Assembly (NCBI RefSeq): GCF_024166365.1
Contig: NC_064842.1
Coordinates: 10,015,001-10,079,000 of the forward strand
From: Elephas maximus indicus
Taxonomy: Eukaryota; Chordata; Mammalia; Proboscidea; Elephantidae
DNA length: 64,000 nt
Direction of reading: 5' to 3'
This document shows, one piece after another, positions 11,483-23,150 of the stretch (position 1 is the stretch's first letter; each line of letters opens with the position of its first letter). Under the pieces are notes generated by a model, which did not search any database, was not told the origin of the DNA, and saw nothing but the letters and a program-made list of their open reading frames with translations. Both the position numbers and the translations under genes were made by a program.

Positions 11483-11679
11483 TAGTGCAAATGGTTAGCA
11501 TGCTCGCTTGGCTGCAAACCAAACATTGGAGGTTCAAATCCACCCAGAGGTGCCTCTGAAGAAAGGCCTGGCAGGGTACTTCTGAAAAATCAGCCATTGA
11601 AAACCCTATGGCACGCAGTCTACCCTGACGTGCACGGGGTCTCCATGAGTCAGAATCGACTTTACGACAACTGATTTTG
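11483..11679 (+). mobile_element. Afrotherian SINE in an L2
   Basis: Sense copy with GGTTCAAATCCACCCAGAGG (B-box region), AAAATCAGCCATTGAAAACC and a tail TGAGTCAGAATCGACTTTAC. It splits an L2. Confidence 0.88.
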
Positions 11680-11905
11680 ATCCCCTTCCTGCTGGAGATG
11701 GTAGGATATTCCTTCATTTCACTTGGTACTTCCTCTGCCACTTACCACATTATATTTCAGATGCTGTTTAATTACTCATCTCCCCACCAGACCATGGGCT
11801 TCCTGAGGGCAGGGACCATGTCCATCTTGTTCCCTACTGTACCTCCGATACCCAGCTCGGTGTACGTGCACACTAAAAGTTTAGTGAGTGAACTTCCAGC
11901 TTTTC
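11680..11905 (+). mobile_element. L2 LINE 3' end
   Basis: Carries the L2 3' signature: ACCATGGGCTTCCTGAGGGC, AGGGACCATGTCCATCTTGT, then a degraded 'gtatccccagc'. Confidence 0.8.
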
Positions 11906-12220
11906 TCTCTACTTACAGCTTACATTTCTGAAGTGACTACTTTCCTAAGTTTTGTATGTATCCTCTTGTCTAATTTGGATTTAGGGACATGACCCCCAGC
12001 CATTTGACATGAAAACCTCTTTAAAATTAGAATGTACTGACAACATTGACAGGAGGTCAAGAGATGTAATGGGGAAGTGGTTTACATTCACACTAGAAAA
12101 ATGACAGACAAAACAATTGCTACAATAAATGATGAAAATTTAACCAATTTCCTTTTATTTTTTGAACTTTATGTGACAGTGAAAAAACCAACTGTACATG
12201 ATCCGACATGCATTTCTCTT
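11906..12220. other. Unassigned AT-rich intergenic sequence
   Basis: Nothing recognised. Confidence 0.4.
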
Positions 12221-13022
12221 GCTGTTAGTAGCTGTCGAGTTGACTTCGACTCATGGCAACATACGTAGAATAGAATGAAACGTTGCCAGGTCCTGTGCCA
12301 TATTCCTGATAGCTGACATACTCAAGTCCATCATTGCTGCTAGGCGGCCCATCTCCCAGTGCTATATGGGACAATGTTCTGCTGTGATCCATAGGGTTTT
12401 CATTGGCTAATTTTCAGACGTAAATAGCCAGGCCTTCCTTCCTAGTCTGTCTTAGTCTGGAAGGTCCATGGAAACCTGTCTACCATGGGTGACCCTGCTG
12501 GTATTTGAAATACTGGTGGCATAGCTTCCAGCATCACAGCCAGGGGTGAATTATTCAATCCAGTGAGCCAGGTGAGAACAGTGCTTACCCTGCTTACCAG
12601 ATAACCTGTAGTGAACAATTTCACATGAGTTTCACCACGTCGTCCTTACCGGATCATCTGTAGTGAATGACTTCACCTGAGTTTTACCCCATTCTGTGAA
12701 ATTGTTCAGTACAGGTTAGTAAGTAGACACAAGTAAGCCTGTGCTTACCTTGCTTACTGGGCTATCCACCCCTGTCAGGGATTTTTGATTTGAAAAGAGG
12801 CTTTGATTCTGTAGGAAGGTGCTGTGGGGTTGGGAGAGAGACAGATGCCAGCCATACCTAGAAGCAGAGTCTTTGATGTGGTGAAAAAATGTAAAACTGT
12901 TCACTACAAATGATCTGGCAAGCATGGCAAGCACCGTGCTTACCTTGCCTATTGCATAAACCACCCCTGACACAGCAACATGGAAGCCACCACGGTACGA
13001 CAAACCAACAGACAGACAGTGG
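12221..13022 (-). mobile_element. RTE-derived 390-bp element, interrupted by a hAT-like insertion
   Basis: Residues 12221-12540 match 8844-9185 and residues 12970-13022 match the end of that copy (ACCACGGTACGACAAACCAA against ACCACAGTACGACAAACTGA). The missing join lies where the transposon at 12541-12969 sits. Confidence 0.85.
12541..12969. mobile_element. hAT-like non-autonomous DNA transposon with repeated long termini
   Basis: Begins CAGGGGTG and ends CACCCCTG, the terminal motif of many hAT elements. The flanks ATCACAGC (12533-12540) and GACACAGC (12969-12976, sharing one base with the terminus) fit an 8-bp duplication with two changes. A third terminus, CACCCCTG, lies inside at 12767-12774. 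The first about 80 bases (12541-12624) and the reverse complement of 12696-12774 match over their length, both ending TGAACAATTTCAC. A block of about 40 bases (TACC.GAT.A.CTGTAGTGAA...) is also repeated directly at 12595 and 12648. There is no transposase ORF. I do not recognise the family. Confidence 0.7.
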
Positions 13023-14845
13023 ACATGGATTTCTAAGGAGAGTATTTTGTTTGCCAGGCAGGGCGATGGGTTTGGATGTGGACACACAGGTCTGGAGGAG
13101 TTGGAGAGCTGGAGGGGCGCACCAGTGGGGATGGGGGGCGGAAAGCAGGCAGAGAAACAGACAAGCAGACCTGGCAGCTGGGAGGCTACAAGAGAATCTT
13201 GGGGAGTGAAGTCTCATGGGAAATTTTGTAGTGACGTTATCCACGACGTGAAGAAAAAAGCCCTCTGTCTCCCCCATGAAATCTTCAGTAAACCCTTCAC
13301 ATGCTAAAACCTTGTGGAGTGGATTTTCTGTTATGGAAATTGGCAGAAGAGCTGTCAGTAACAGCACAGGACAAATGGAGGAAGCTGTGGAGACAGGCAA
13401 CACTCCGAGTCCCCACCGGAAACCCACCTCACCCAGCACAGTGACACCTCTAAAAGGAACACAAATCTGACTTCAAAAGCCTTACAGACGAACAGTTATT
13501 ATTATTGAAGGTTATCTTGAGGGGGTGGCAAAGGTGAGAATTATACGCAAAGCGCAGAGGGAAAACTAGGAAATTTCGTCCCATCGTTCTCGATAGAAAA
13601 GGAACCTTTCTTCACAGCTGCTGCTTCCAGCTCCCTTTTCTGTCTTTCCGAAACTCTGATGGCCTCTCTTTCTGTCTCTAAATTTCTGTGTCATTCTTTT
13701 CTTCAGAACCTTTTTCTGTGGACCTCCTCACAGATTCTCCCAATCTTAATCCACTTCTTATCCCATTAGCCCAAAAAAAGCACAAGGAGCTAAACATAAA
13801 AAAAAAAAACATAGAACATAGAATATTCTTTAGAAGGTATGACAGGGCAAAGAATATAATATTTAAGTTGTAATATTTGTTGTTCCTGACATAAGTTTCT
13901 CACAACAAAAATTAGAAAAATAGAATATTTATAAGAAAAAATACATAAAAATCTTACTTCGTATTTTAACATAAAATGTGGCATCAAAAAATGCAAACAC
14001 TTCCAATGAAAATTGTTTTTGTGTCTTTATTGAGTTTTTGCCTTAAATCTTAATATAAGGAATGATATTTTTGAGTCACAATCCAAACGTGAAGTGCAGC
14101 ATCAAATTTATTCCAAGTTTTCCTTTTATTGCAAAGTAATATGAAAACTCCCACTTTTATACAGGTGTATCGTAGGAAAAGGTAGAGCCCAAATTACGTG
14201 ATTTGCAAAATCTTGGTCCTATTGATGTAGATTATTCCAGAATAATTCATGGCTTCATTTTGGACTGTTTACTCCCAAGCATTTTTAGAAAGCAAAGTTT
14301 TAACCTTCATCTTGAAGTATTTCAATTTTTGCTTATTTGACAATGACCTGGTTTGATAATCCCAAGACTTCTTTTTGTTTAAAAACTTTCTCCTTTTAGC
14401 CATAGATCTTTGGAGAACGAGTTTGCATAGTATAAATATTTAATATAAAAGAAACATGAAATATTAATTTATGTTGAAATTGTAAGACAAGATACATAAC
14501 ACGCAGTAGCAGCCACTGAACGAACAAGACGGATCAACCTGAAATCTATGCTGCTTTACATCAGTGTGCAGGACGAGCGCTTTGCATTCTTATAGCAAGT
14601 AATAATCTTTCAAGGAAAGGCTTTCTGGGTGTGGCAGATTGTCACATAATATTTGGGGTCATTATACAAAGTTTATTTTGCATTTTTCTTTCTAAGAACG
14701 CCTGGATGAAAAACAATTGCTAGTATTGGTTTGATTGACTTGGTTTTCCAGAGCATCGGTTCATGTCTGAGGCACAGTGTTTCAGGGAACCCAGTTTGGG
14801 AAACGCTGCCTGTGGCAAGGGAACTCTCAGTTGGCACTCACTGTT
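13023..14845. other. Unassigned intergenic sequence
   Basis: Moderately GC-rich to about 13480, AT-rich afterwards. Open frames at 12858-13439 (antisense) and 13047-13307 (sense) run partly into repeats and show no recognised domain. The piece at 14740-14815, ending GTTTGGGAAACGCTG, resembles the end of an old hAT-Charlie element. Confidence 0.4.
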
Positions 14846-15550
14846 CTCTGCTTCCTGGTACTCATGCCTCCCTTTGGGTGTGGGGGCGACTTATGACTTC
14901 CTTCTAACCAATTAGAACAGCAAAGGTGATGAGATGTAACACGTGTGATTAGGTTACATAAGGCAGTGACTTGCATCTTCCTAAGGAGTCCCCAGGTGGA
15001 GCAAATGGTTAAGCACTCAGCCGCTAACTGAGAGTCTGGCACTTTGAATTCACCCAGACGTTCCTCAGAAGAAAGATCTGACAATCTACTTTGAAAGATC
15101 ACAACCTTGAAACACTATGGAGCCATTCTACCCTGACACACATAGGGTCACCGTGAGTCAGAATCAACACGACGCCAACTGATTTGGTTTGGTTTTTGCT
15201 ATCTTCCTGGCAGACTCTCTTCCTTGCCGGCTTTAATGAAGCAAGCTGCCATGTTGAAGAGGAGCCAAAGGCAAGGAACTGAGAGTGGCCTCCAGCCAAA
15301 GTCAACAAGGAATTGAATTCTGCCAACAACCATGTGAATCTGGATCCTTCCCCAGTCAAGCCTCCTTATGAGACCCCAGCTCTGGCAGGCACCTTAATTA
15401 CAGCGTGTGAGAGACCCTGAAGCAGAGGATCCAGGTAAGCTGTGCATGGATTCCCAACTCGCTAAAACCATAATATACCAAATGGACGTCGTTTTTAGCC
15501 CCTGAGTTTGTGGTAATTCCTTACGCGGCAACAGATAACAAAGACACCGC
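14846..15550 (+). mobile_element. MLT1/MaLR-like LTR interrupted by a SINE
   Basis: Matches the LTR at 7290. After the SINE it continues GAAGCAAGCTGCCATG, 'gagtggcctccagcca', 'gaattctgccaacaacc' and ends 'gagtttgtggtaattcctta' and 'caacagataacaaagaca', the MLT1 end pattern. Confidence 0.75.
14983..15200 (+). mobile_element. Afrotherian SINE in an MLT1-like LTR
   Basis: Sense copy flanked by ATCTTCCT at 14975-14982 and 15201-15208, with GC or GCT before it on each side. It ends in GATTTGGTTTGGTTTTT. Confidence 0.92.
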
Positions 15551-16009
15551 CCTAACCTGAGCTGTCAGTTTATTTAGTGCTGAGAAATCTGCCGTTTTTA
15601 TTAAGAACGTTCATGAAGCCAGAGGCTTCCAGGTAAAATCTGAATTACAGGGAAGGTATTTTCCTTTTCTCTTTGGGAAAATGCTGGTTTCCTTGGGTGA
15701 TATAACTGATAAGCCATGGATTGTTACATGCTTTAGGTTGACCCTTTAAAAATGCATTATTAAATATTAATCATTAATGAGTTGGAATCTATTTGATGGC
15801 AAAGTTTTTTTTTTTTTTTAAATCCTCTAAGATTAGCCAAAGAAGAATGTCCAGCCAGCTCTTTTCTAGACTTTCAAAGGTGCTAGAAACCATGTTTCCT
15901 CTGCATTTTTCCGGCCCCGTTGGGGCTGGTCCCACACACACAGCTTTGCTGCATTCTCCAGTTTCCACTTAGGAAGCTCCACATCCAAATCAAGGCAACA
16001 ACAGCTGAT
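15551..16009. other. Unassigned intergenic sequence
   Basis: Nothing recognised beyond a T run at 15807-15819. Confidence 0.4.
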
Positions 16010-16190
16010 ATTTACCAAGAATATACTAGTGCCAGGCACTGTTCTATGTGCTTTATATTGATCGGTTCATTCAATGCTCATCGCAACCCCAGGAGGTAGG
16101 CACTGTAACGATCTTCATGTCACAGACTTTAAGCACTTTCCCAAGGTCAAACAGTTAAGCTGGAAACTAGCAGAGCCAGCCTTTGGACCC
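16010..16190 (-). mobile_element. MIR SINE
   Basis: Antisense MIR: GTGCCAGGCACTGTTCTATG, then AACCCCAGGAGGTAGGCACT, then TTTCCCAAGGTCAAACAG and AGAGCCAGCCTTTGGACCC. Confidence 0.85.
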
Positions 16191-16768
16191 AAGAAAAATC
16201 CAGGCCTTTCGCCGCTTTGTGCTGCCTGGAGAAAGGTAGGTGAACTTGAGGTTTACTGGACTGCATTTTTCTTTTTTTTTTGTATTCTAATAAAGGGATT
16301 TGGTTGTTTGTTGTTGAACAATGGAGCAGGTTTTGTTCCAGGGAAAATAAATAAAAAAGTGGGCCCTCACTCTTGCAAACTCCCTTTGTTTGATTGGCTG
16401 TACTTTGGAAAGTTGAAGGAAGGGATTCTCAAGCTATAGGAGTCGAAGTCAGGCAGGATTCCTCTTTCTTCTATTCATATTTCAAAGTAAATCTCAGATC
16501 CTGCCAGGAAGAGATCTCCAAAGGCCACCACTTCTGGGATTATAAATCTTGCCCATACTCTGCGCTGTATTCCAACTTTACAGCCTCTGACGTCAGCTCT
16601 GTCCTCAAGATGCTCGTCGTTTATGAGAGCTGCTGCTCCTTGCCCTGGCCTGCCCTCGGCTCCAGCCATGCTATCAGCTCCCACAGACATTGGGTCACTC
16701 ATAGTCCTGGCTGGCTCACTCCTGACTCAAGGCTTATCTTCCTGGATACTGCTTGGAGGCTAGGTGAT
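16191..16768. other. Unassigned intergenic sequence
   Basis: Frames at 16074-16439 and 16394-16774 overlap and have no recognised domain. Taken as chance. Confidence 0.4.
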
Positions 16769-16915
16769 TCCTAACCTGAGGTGTATATCAAAATCCCTTA
16801 GATTTACTTTTTCAAAATACACCGAATCAGAATTTATGCAGAGAAGAGGCCTAGGAAACTGTATTTTGACAAATCTCTTAGTTAAATTTAATATGCATCC
16901 AAAGAAACTCTTGTC
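16769..16915 (+). mobile_element. hAT-Charlie fossil (MER20/MER5-like)
   Basis: CCTAACCTGAGGTGTATATC, AAAATCCCTTAGA and ACCGAATCAGAATTTATGCA follow the order of a MER20-type element, much diverged. Confidence 0.55.
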
Positions 16916-18151
16916 CAATAGATATGAGAAATGGACTTGGAATCAGAAGTTCAAGGCTGTCTACACACCCAGCAACCACAACTGCATAGATTTCAACCAA
17001 AGCAGAGAGGTGAGGGTCATAAAATGAGAACCGAGGACACCTCACAGACTTCTCAAGTTAAACACTGTATAAATAGAGCAGGCTGATCTGCTGAGTAGCC
17101 ACAAGCATTTTAGCTACTTCCAGCATAGACTAACACTAGCGTGGGGACTTCCGCTGATTTGGGGGGCTCAGTGCTTCTGGGCAGGTGAAGCTTGCTCCAT
17201 CCTTTCCATTTATGCCTGACTTGGTGGGTAGGTACTGAGAGGCACACCACAGGGGAGTGGAAGGAGCATTTCCATTCTTTTCCCTCATCAACTCAGGTGC
17301 TGTGTAGACATGATTTAAATCCCACTCATTCATGTTGTCACATTACAAGTGCTGGATGAGTTGGTTAGGTTATCAGTTTATTAGTGTTTCACTGTGATTC
17401 TTGGGAGCTTCTTTCTTTAAATTATATTAAGTATTAAGGAGTTCAAGTGCACAAATTTTTCTGGACTCCTGTAAATATGTAGGGTGGATTGAGGGCGTCC
17501 AGAAAATGGGAAAAGAAAAGCTACCAATGGATTTGATTTTCTTGGCTTGACCATTGATTGATCATCCCACCTTCCCTGACCACATCAGAGGGTTTAGAGT
17601 TGTTGATCAAGGTAAGGGAGGCCATCCTCATTCAAGCAAGAAAAATATTCTCTACCAAAAAGTTTCTACTCTTTGCATATAGTGTACCTTTATCTCACGT
17701 GGCATAATAGGATGCATAAGGGAACACATGCCCTAGTGCTGGTCCATTAAGGTAGAGCATCACATGGGGCAGGCACACTCCATAACCACCTGACCTATTA
17801 CCAAGGCAACTGAGATATTTAAAATTATAATCTTGTGTGGCTATACCTGCCACCAGTTCTTGACTTTGAACTCTTTGTAGGACTGCTTATGGTATCATGA
17901 CATACTAGGCATCTCCCTAAAGATTTTTTGTCCTGTTTTCCTGAGAAGTATAAAACTGTATCACAGAATACCAGTGCATGCATTAGAAATTTTCATTTTA
18001 AGGAGAAAACCTCTCTCTCACTCTCTTTCACACACCTTTTTTCTCTTAACATATAAGGCAGTCTCCTTTACCTAATTCTTAATCCTAAAGACCCTTACTG
18101 TATTAGAACACCTTGATTTAAATATCTCATTAAACATAAAATACAGATAAT
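16916..18151. other. Unassigned intergenic sequence
   Basis: About 1.2 kb with no coding signal or repeat that I can name. Confidence 0.4.
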
Positions 18152-18796
18152 GGAGTCTGGAGCAAGATGGCCCCAAAAGTAGCTACGTGCCCCTGTCCGC
18201 CCACAAAGTCGCAAGAAAAAAAAAAAAAGGCAGAATCAATACAGTCAGAATTCTGAAAAACAGTCAAAGGGTTACAGCAACTAAATGAATGCCTAATCAA
18301 GAAAAAGGCAATGCATAAAAATGCTAGAAAAGCCTTGGTTTTCTATCAGCCTGCATCCCAGCCCCTCAGCAGCTAACGTGGCCATCTTAAAGGGCTGGCA
18401 GCCCACACTCCCAGACAAGGAGCCTGATCTCTGGCTCTAGACAGAGTGGAGTAGACATTATTTACAAATCATGGTATGTGTCTACTCCAACCTGCCTGGG
18501 GGCCGCGTGAAGGACTGAAGCCAGGCGCTCACCTCAGTGTGGCCTGTTATGGAGCTCGTGCAGGGCACAGGGCAGCTGGTAATGCCCAAAGGCTGTCTAA
18601 AGAGACCCACTTTAGATCTAAAGACAAAAATAAATTGAAAGTGAAAGGATGGGGAAAAATATTCCATGCCAATAACAACCAAAAGAAAGCCAATGTGGCT
18701 ATATTAATTTTAGACAAAATAGACTTTAAAAATCTGTTACAAGAGATAAAGAAGGAAATTACATAATGATAAAATGGCCAATTCCTCAAGAATATA
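18152..18796 (+). mobile_element. L1 LINE, interrupted and deleted copy (left part)
   Basis: Opens with GGAGCAAGATGGC, the start of a mammalian L1 5' region. From about 18600 it follows L1 ORF2 in the endonuclease region ('gccaatgtggctatattaat', 'ataatgataaaatggccaat'). The region between is missing, so this is a deleted copy. It continues at 20970 after an RTE insertion. Confidence 0.75.
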
Positions 18797-20969
18797 TGTT
18801 ATTGTCGTTTGTTGTTAGGTGCCGTCAAGTCAGTTCCAACTCATGGTGACCCTATGTAGTACAGAATGAAACACTGCCCAGTTCTGCACCATGCTCACAA
18901 TAGTTGTAATGTGTAAGCCCATTGTTGCAGCCACTGTGTCAGTCCATCTCATTGAGGGTCTTCCTCTTTTTCACTGACCCTGTACTCTATCAAGCATGAT
19001 GTCCTTCTCCAGGGACTGATCCCTCCTGATAACATGCCCAAAGTATGTAAGACGTAGTCACGTCATCCTTGTTTCTAAGGAGCATTCTCATTGTATTTCT
19101 TCCAAGACAGACTTGTTCGTTCTTTTGGCAGTCCATGGTATATTCAATATTCTTCACCAACACCACAATTCAAAGGCGTCAACTCTTCTTCGGTCTTCCT
19201 TATTCATTGTCCAGCTTTCGCATGCATAAGATATGATTGAAAATACCATGGCTTGGGTCAGGCTCACCTTAGTTTTCAAGGTGACATCTTTGCTTTCAAC
19301 AATTTAAAGAGGTTCCTTGCAGCAGATTTGCCCAACGCAATGTGTCTCTTGATTTCTCGACTGCTGCTTCCAAGGCTGTTGATTGTGGATCAAAGTAAAA
19401 TGAAATCCTTGACCACTTCAGTCTGTTCTCTGTTTATCATGATGTTGCTCACTGGTCCAGTTGTGAGAATTTTTGTTTTCTTTATGTTGAGGTGTAATCC
19501 ATATTGAAGGTTGTGGTCTTTGATCTTCATCAGTAAGTGCTTCAAGTCCTCTTCACTTTAAGCAAGTAAGGTTGTGTCATCTGCAAAACACAGGTTGTTA
19601 ATGAGTCTTCCTCCAATCCTGATGCCCCATTCTTCTTCATACAATCCAGCCTGTTGGATCATCGGCTCATCACACAGATTGAACAGGTATGGTAAAACGA
19701 TATGAGCCTGACACACACCTTTCCTGACTTTAAACCATGCAGTATCCCCTTATTCTGTTCGAACAGCTGCCTCTTCATCTACTTACAGGTTCCTCATGAG
19801 CACAATCAAGTGTTCTGGAATTCCCAGTCTTTGCAATGTTATCCGTAATTTGTTATGATCCACACAGTTGAATGCCTTTGCATAATCAATAAAACACGGG
19901 TGAACATCTTTCTGGTATTCTCCACTCTCAGCCAGGATCCGTTTGACATCAGCAGTGATATCCCTGGTTCCACATCCTCTTCTGAATCCGGCCTGAATTT
20001 CTGGCAGCTCTATCTGTTGATGTGCTGCTGCAGCTGCTTTTGAATGATCTTCAGCAAAATTTTACTTGTGTGTGATATTAATGATATTGTTTGATAATTT
20101 CCACATTCAGTTGGATCATCTTTCTTGCGAATAGGCATAAATATGGATCTGCATCCATTTGTTGAAACATCTCAATTGATATTCCATCAATTCCTGGAGC
20201 CTTGTTTTTCCCCAAAGCCTTCAGTGCAGCTTGGACTTCTTCCTTCAGCACCGTCAGTTCCTGATCATGTTACCTCCTGAAAGGGTTGAATGTCGACCAA
20301 TTCTTTTTGGTATAGTGACTGTGTGTATTCTTTCCATTTTCTTTTGATGCTTCCTGCATTGTTTAATATTTTCCCCATGGAATCCTTCACTATTGCAACT
20401 CGAGGCTTGAATTTTTTCTTCAGTTCTTTCAGCTTGAGAAATGTCGAACGTATTCTTCCCTTTTGGTTTTCTATCTCCAGCTCTTCGCACATGCCATTAT
20501 AATACTTTGTCTTCTGGAGCCGTCCTTTGAAATCTTCTGTTCAGTTCTTTTACTTCTTCATTTCTTCCTTTTGCTTTAGCTACTCGACATTCAAGAGCAA
20601 GTTTCAGAGACTCTTCTGACATCCATTTTGGTCTTTTCTTTCTTTCTTGTCTTTTAAATGACCTTTTGCTTTCTTCATGGATGATGTCCTTGATGTCATT
20701 CCACAACTCGTCTGGTCTTTAGTCATCAGTGTTCAACATGTCAAATCTATTCTTGAGATGGTTCTAAATTCAGGTGGGATATACTCAAGGTCATACTTTG
20801 GCTCTCGTGGACTTGTTCTAATTTTCTGCAGTTTCAACTTGAACTCGTATATAAGCAATTTATGGTCTGTTTCATAGTCAGCCCCTGGCCTTATTCTGAC
20901 AGTTGATATTGGGCTTTTCCATCATCTCTTTCCATAAATGTAGTCAATTTGATTCCTGCGTATTCCATT
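18797..20969 (-). mobile_element. RTE-type LINE, 2.2-kb copy, most of the reverse transcriptase
   Basis: The longest RTE copy here. The antisense tail is at 18797 (TTGTTGTTAGGTGCCGTC). The copy then runs backward through the whole reverse-transcriptase domain into the endonuclease end near 20969. In sense order it encodes the endonuclease C-terminus, a linker with 'WNDIKDIIHEESKRS' (20706-20497) and then the reverse transcriptase. Stops and frameshifts throughout break the frame, and a segment near 20160 (beside the 'fmpip' part) is deleted. It is inactive. It is inserted in an L1. Confidence 0.95.
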
Positions 20970-21169
20970 AATTAGCAATTATTATAAATATATATACACG
21001 TGGCAACAGAGCTCCTGAAATACATGAAGTGAACATTTACAGAACTGAACCAAGAGGCAGACAGTCCTACAATAATAGCTGGAGATTTCAGTACTTCACT
21101 TTCAGTAATGGATACAATACATAGATAGAATAAAAAGAATATAAAGGACTTAAACAACAAAAAAACACT
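20970..21169 (+). mobile_element. L1 LINE, continuation (endonuclease region)
   Basis: AATTATTATAAATATATATA, then GACAGTCCTACAATAATAGC and GGAGATTTCAGTACTTCACT follow L1 ORF2 immediately after the point where 18796 stops. A few more bases reappear at 21531-21545 after a second RTE. Confidence 0.85.
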
Positions 21170-21179
21170 ATAAACCAGC

Positions 21180-21520
21180 CAGGACTGGCAGAAGAATGAA
21201 AAAATCTGTCTTGGAAGAAGTACAACCAGAATGCTCCTTAGAAACAAGGATGGCAAGACTATGTCTCACATACTTTAGACATGTTATCAGGAGGGACCAG
21301 TCCCTGGAGAAGGACATCATGCTTGGTAAAGTGGAGGGTCAGTGAGAAAGAGGAAGACCCTCAACGAGATGGATTGACACAGTGGCTGCAACAATGAGCT
21401 CAAATATGGCAATGATTGGGAGAATGGCACAGAACCCAGCTGTGTTTCATTCCGTTGTACATGCGGTTGATATGAGTCAGAACTGACTCAACAGCACCTA
21501 ACAACAACAACAACAACGAC
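21180..21520 (+). mobile_element. RTE-type LINE 3' fragment with 10-bp target-site duplication
   Basis: Sense copy from 'gtcttggaagaagtacaacc' to the AACAACAACAAC tail. ATAAACCAGC is present at 21170-21179 and 21521-21530, so both ends are fixed. It sits in the L1. Confidence 0.96.
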
Positions 21521-21545
21521 ATAAACCAGCTAGATCTAACTATTG

Positions 21546-21814
21546 GTTTAATGGTGTACCAGCCAATTTTTATGCCTCTGGACCTTGTAGATAATACGTT
21601 ATTCTGGTTTTAATGCATTTAGCATCAAGGTGGGTAACTTTGGAAATTCGTGAAGCCCAGCAGAACAGAGTTGGAGCTGATTTATTGTGTAGGTTGAACA
21701 TTCTATTAGGTTATGCTTCCTGAATGTGTTAGTTTTATAAATTTTTTGCCTCTTTTTCCTTTTATTTCTATGAGGTAAGGCTTGCAAACATAACTATGGC
21801 TTTCCTTTGTGACA
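21546..21814. other. Unassigned intergenic sequence
   Basis: Nothing recognised. Confidence 0.35.
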
Positions 21815-22140
21815 GTTAGGGAGCCCAGGTGGGTTTGTTTTGGTTTTTCTGTGTCAAACTTGGAAAACCAGAGGTTCCCTATGTAACCTAATGGGAAGGC
21901 ATTTGCAATAAACCCTGTATTTAGTTCTTATGGGTATATTGTCATACCATAGATCAGTGGTACCAGAGTGCCACTCGTCTTATTGGTGGCTTGTATTACC
22001 AGATCATATTTCTCAAAATCTATATTACCAACCAAAAATTTAAACACACTCAATTAATAAGCACACATTCCAGTACTGAAAAGCACATGCCATCAAAACA
22101 TTCTTTTTAAAAAAAAGATAAAAATTTGGTAATGAAAAGG
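21815..22140 (-). mobile_element. piggyBac-like element, partial second copy
   Basis: The reverse complement matches 31430-31745: TTTAAATTTTTGGTTGGTAA is shared exactly and is followed by 'tat.gattttgagaaatat.atctgg'. The dinucleotide-level order of the rest is kept, down to the 'ggttacat.g.gaacctctggtttt' block. The right end is GGTAATGAAAAGG followed directly by TTAA (22141-22144), the place where a piggyBac terminus would end. The other half, present in 31420-32033, is missing here. Confidence 0.75.
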
Positions 22141-22144
22141 TTAA

Positions 22145-23150
22145 GCTATGAGACCCCTACCACTTCAATACCTGAATAATCATCTGTCTCCTATGGCCCC
22201 CTCCCATGTAATTGAAGCTCCTCATCTTGATGGGTCTCCTGGGAGTATACTATTTCTTTCTAATAAATAAGAGGTGGAGTAGACTGTCGACTCTTGCTAC
22301 ATTCACCCTGTGTGCAACTGGACAAAACATGAGCAGTTACTGGGCAAGGACAAATTATATTAATAGATAATGGTTCTCTGATCCATTTTGAGAGAACCAT
22401 CTTGTACACCCATGTCTGCTAATTCAGCAACTCCAGCCAGGAGGGCCAGCAATGCTCTTCACCAGGATACAAACACAAGGGTGTGCTCTTGCACACGTCC
22501 TGGTCAACAACCAATGGGAACTCCATCCTAGATGACGTGCAAAAGAGAGGGAACTCCAATAAGTCAACCATTGCAATGAGAGGCAGCCACTTATCTGCTC
22601 TCTGTCACCATGAAGAGATAATTGTGTGGCATCTGTCAGAAAAAGAGAAAACCCCAGATTTTTTTGGTGATCAGATTTTTTTCCTAAGACGAGCTTTTTA
22701 AAGCAAAAATGGAGAAAGTCAATTTTTTGTTGTGGGAGATCAACAGAATCTTACATTGATTGTGGAAACAACTAGGTTCACCGACTCATTTTCTTTTTTG
22801 TAGAATATGTGGGATATTCTTTTTGTAGAAAATCTGGTATATAGTAAAAATCTTGGTACCTGCATCCACTAAAAATGTTATAATCTAGTTCATCTCATTC
22901 TGCTGAAATGACATGCACCAATTTTGCGTTTAATTGCTAATATTATAGTTGCGTTTAAGAAGAAGTTACATCATGGACAGCTAAAACACACAACACATAT
23001 ACATGTATATATATAATTCACGTACCCTATTCAAATGTGTGAGTAAGCATAGGAGAGAACACCACAGATCATCAGTGCTTAGGGTCCTCACGTACTATAA
23101 TCCTGGGGACATTAATCATAATATATATATAATATACATAATTATAATCA
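22145..23150. other. Unassigned intergenic sequence
   Basis: GGTTCTCT and AGAGAACC (22372-22399) form a short hairpin. AT-rich microsatellites lie at 22998-23016 and 23119-23145. Nothing else recognised. Confidence 0.4.

Noticed and set aside
12858-13439. 193-codon antisense frame
   Set aside because: It runs through the hAT-like insertion and the end of the RTE-derived element, so it is a chance frame across unrelated pieces.
20254-20706. Antisense frames with 'WNDIKDIIHEESKRS' and similar
   Set aside because: They are fragments of the RTE ORF at 18797-20969 and not a separate gene.
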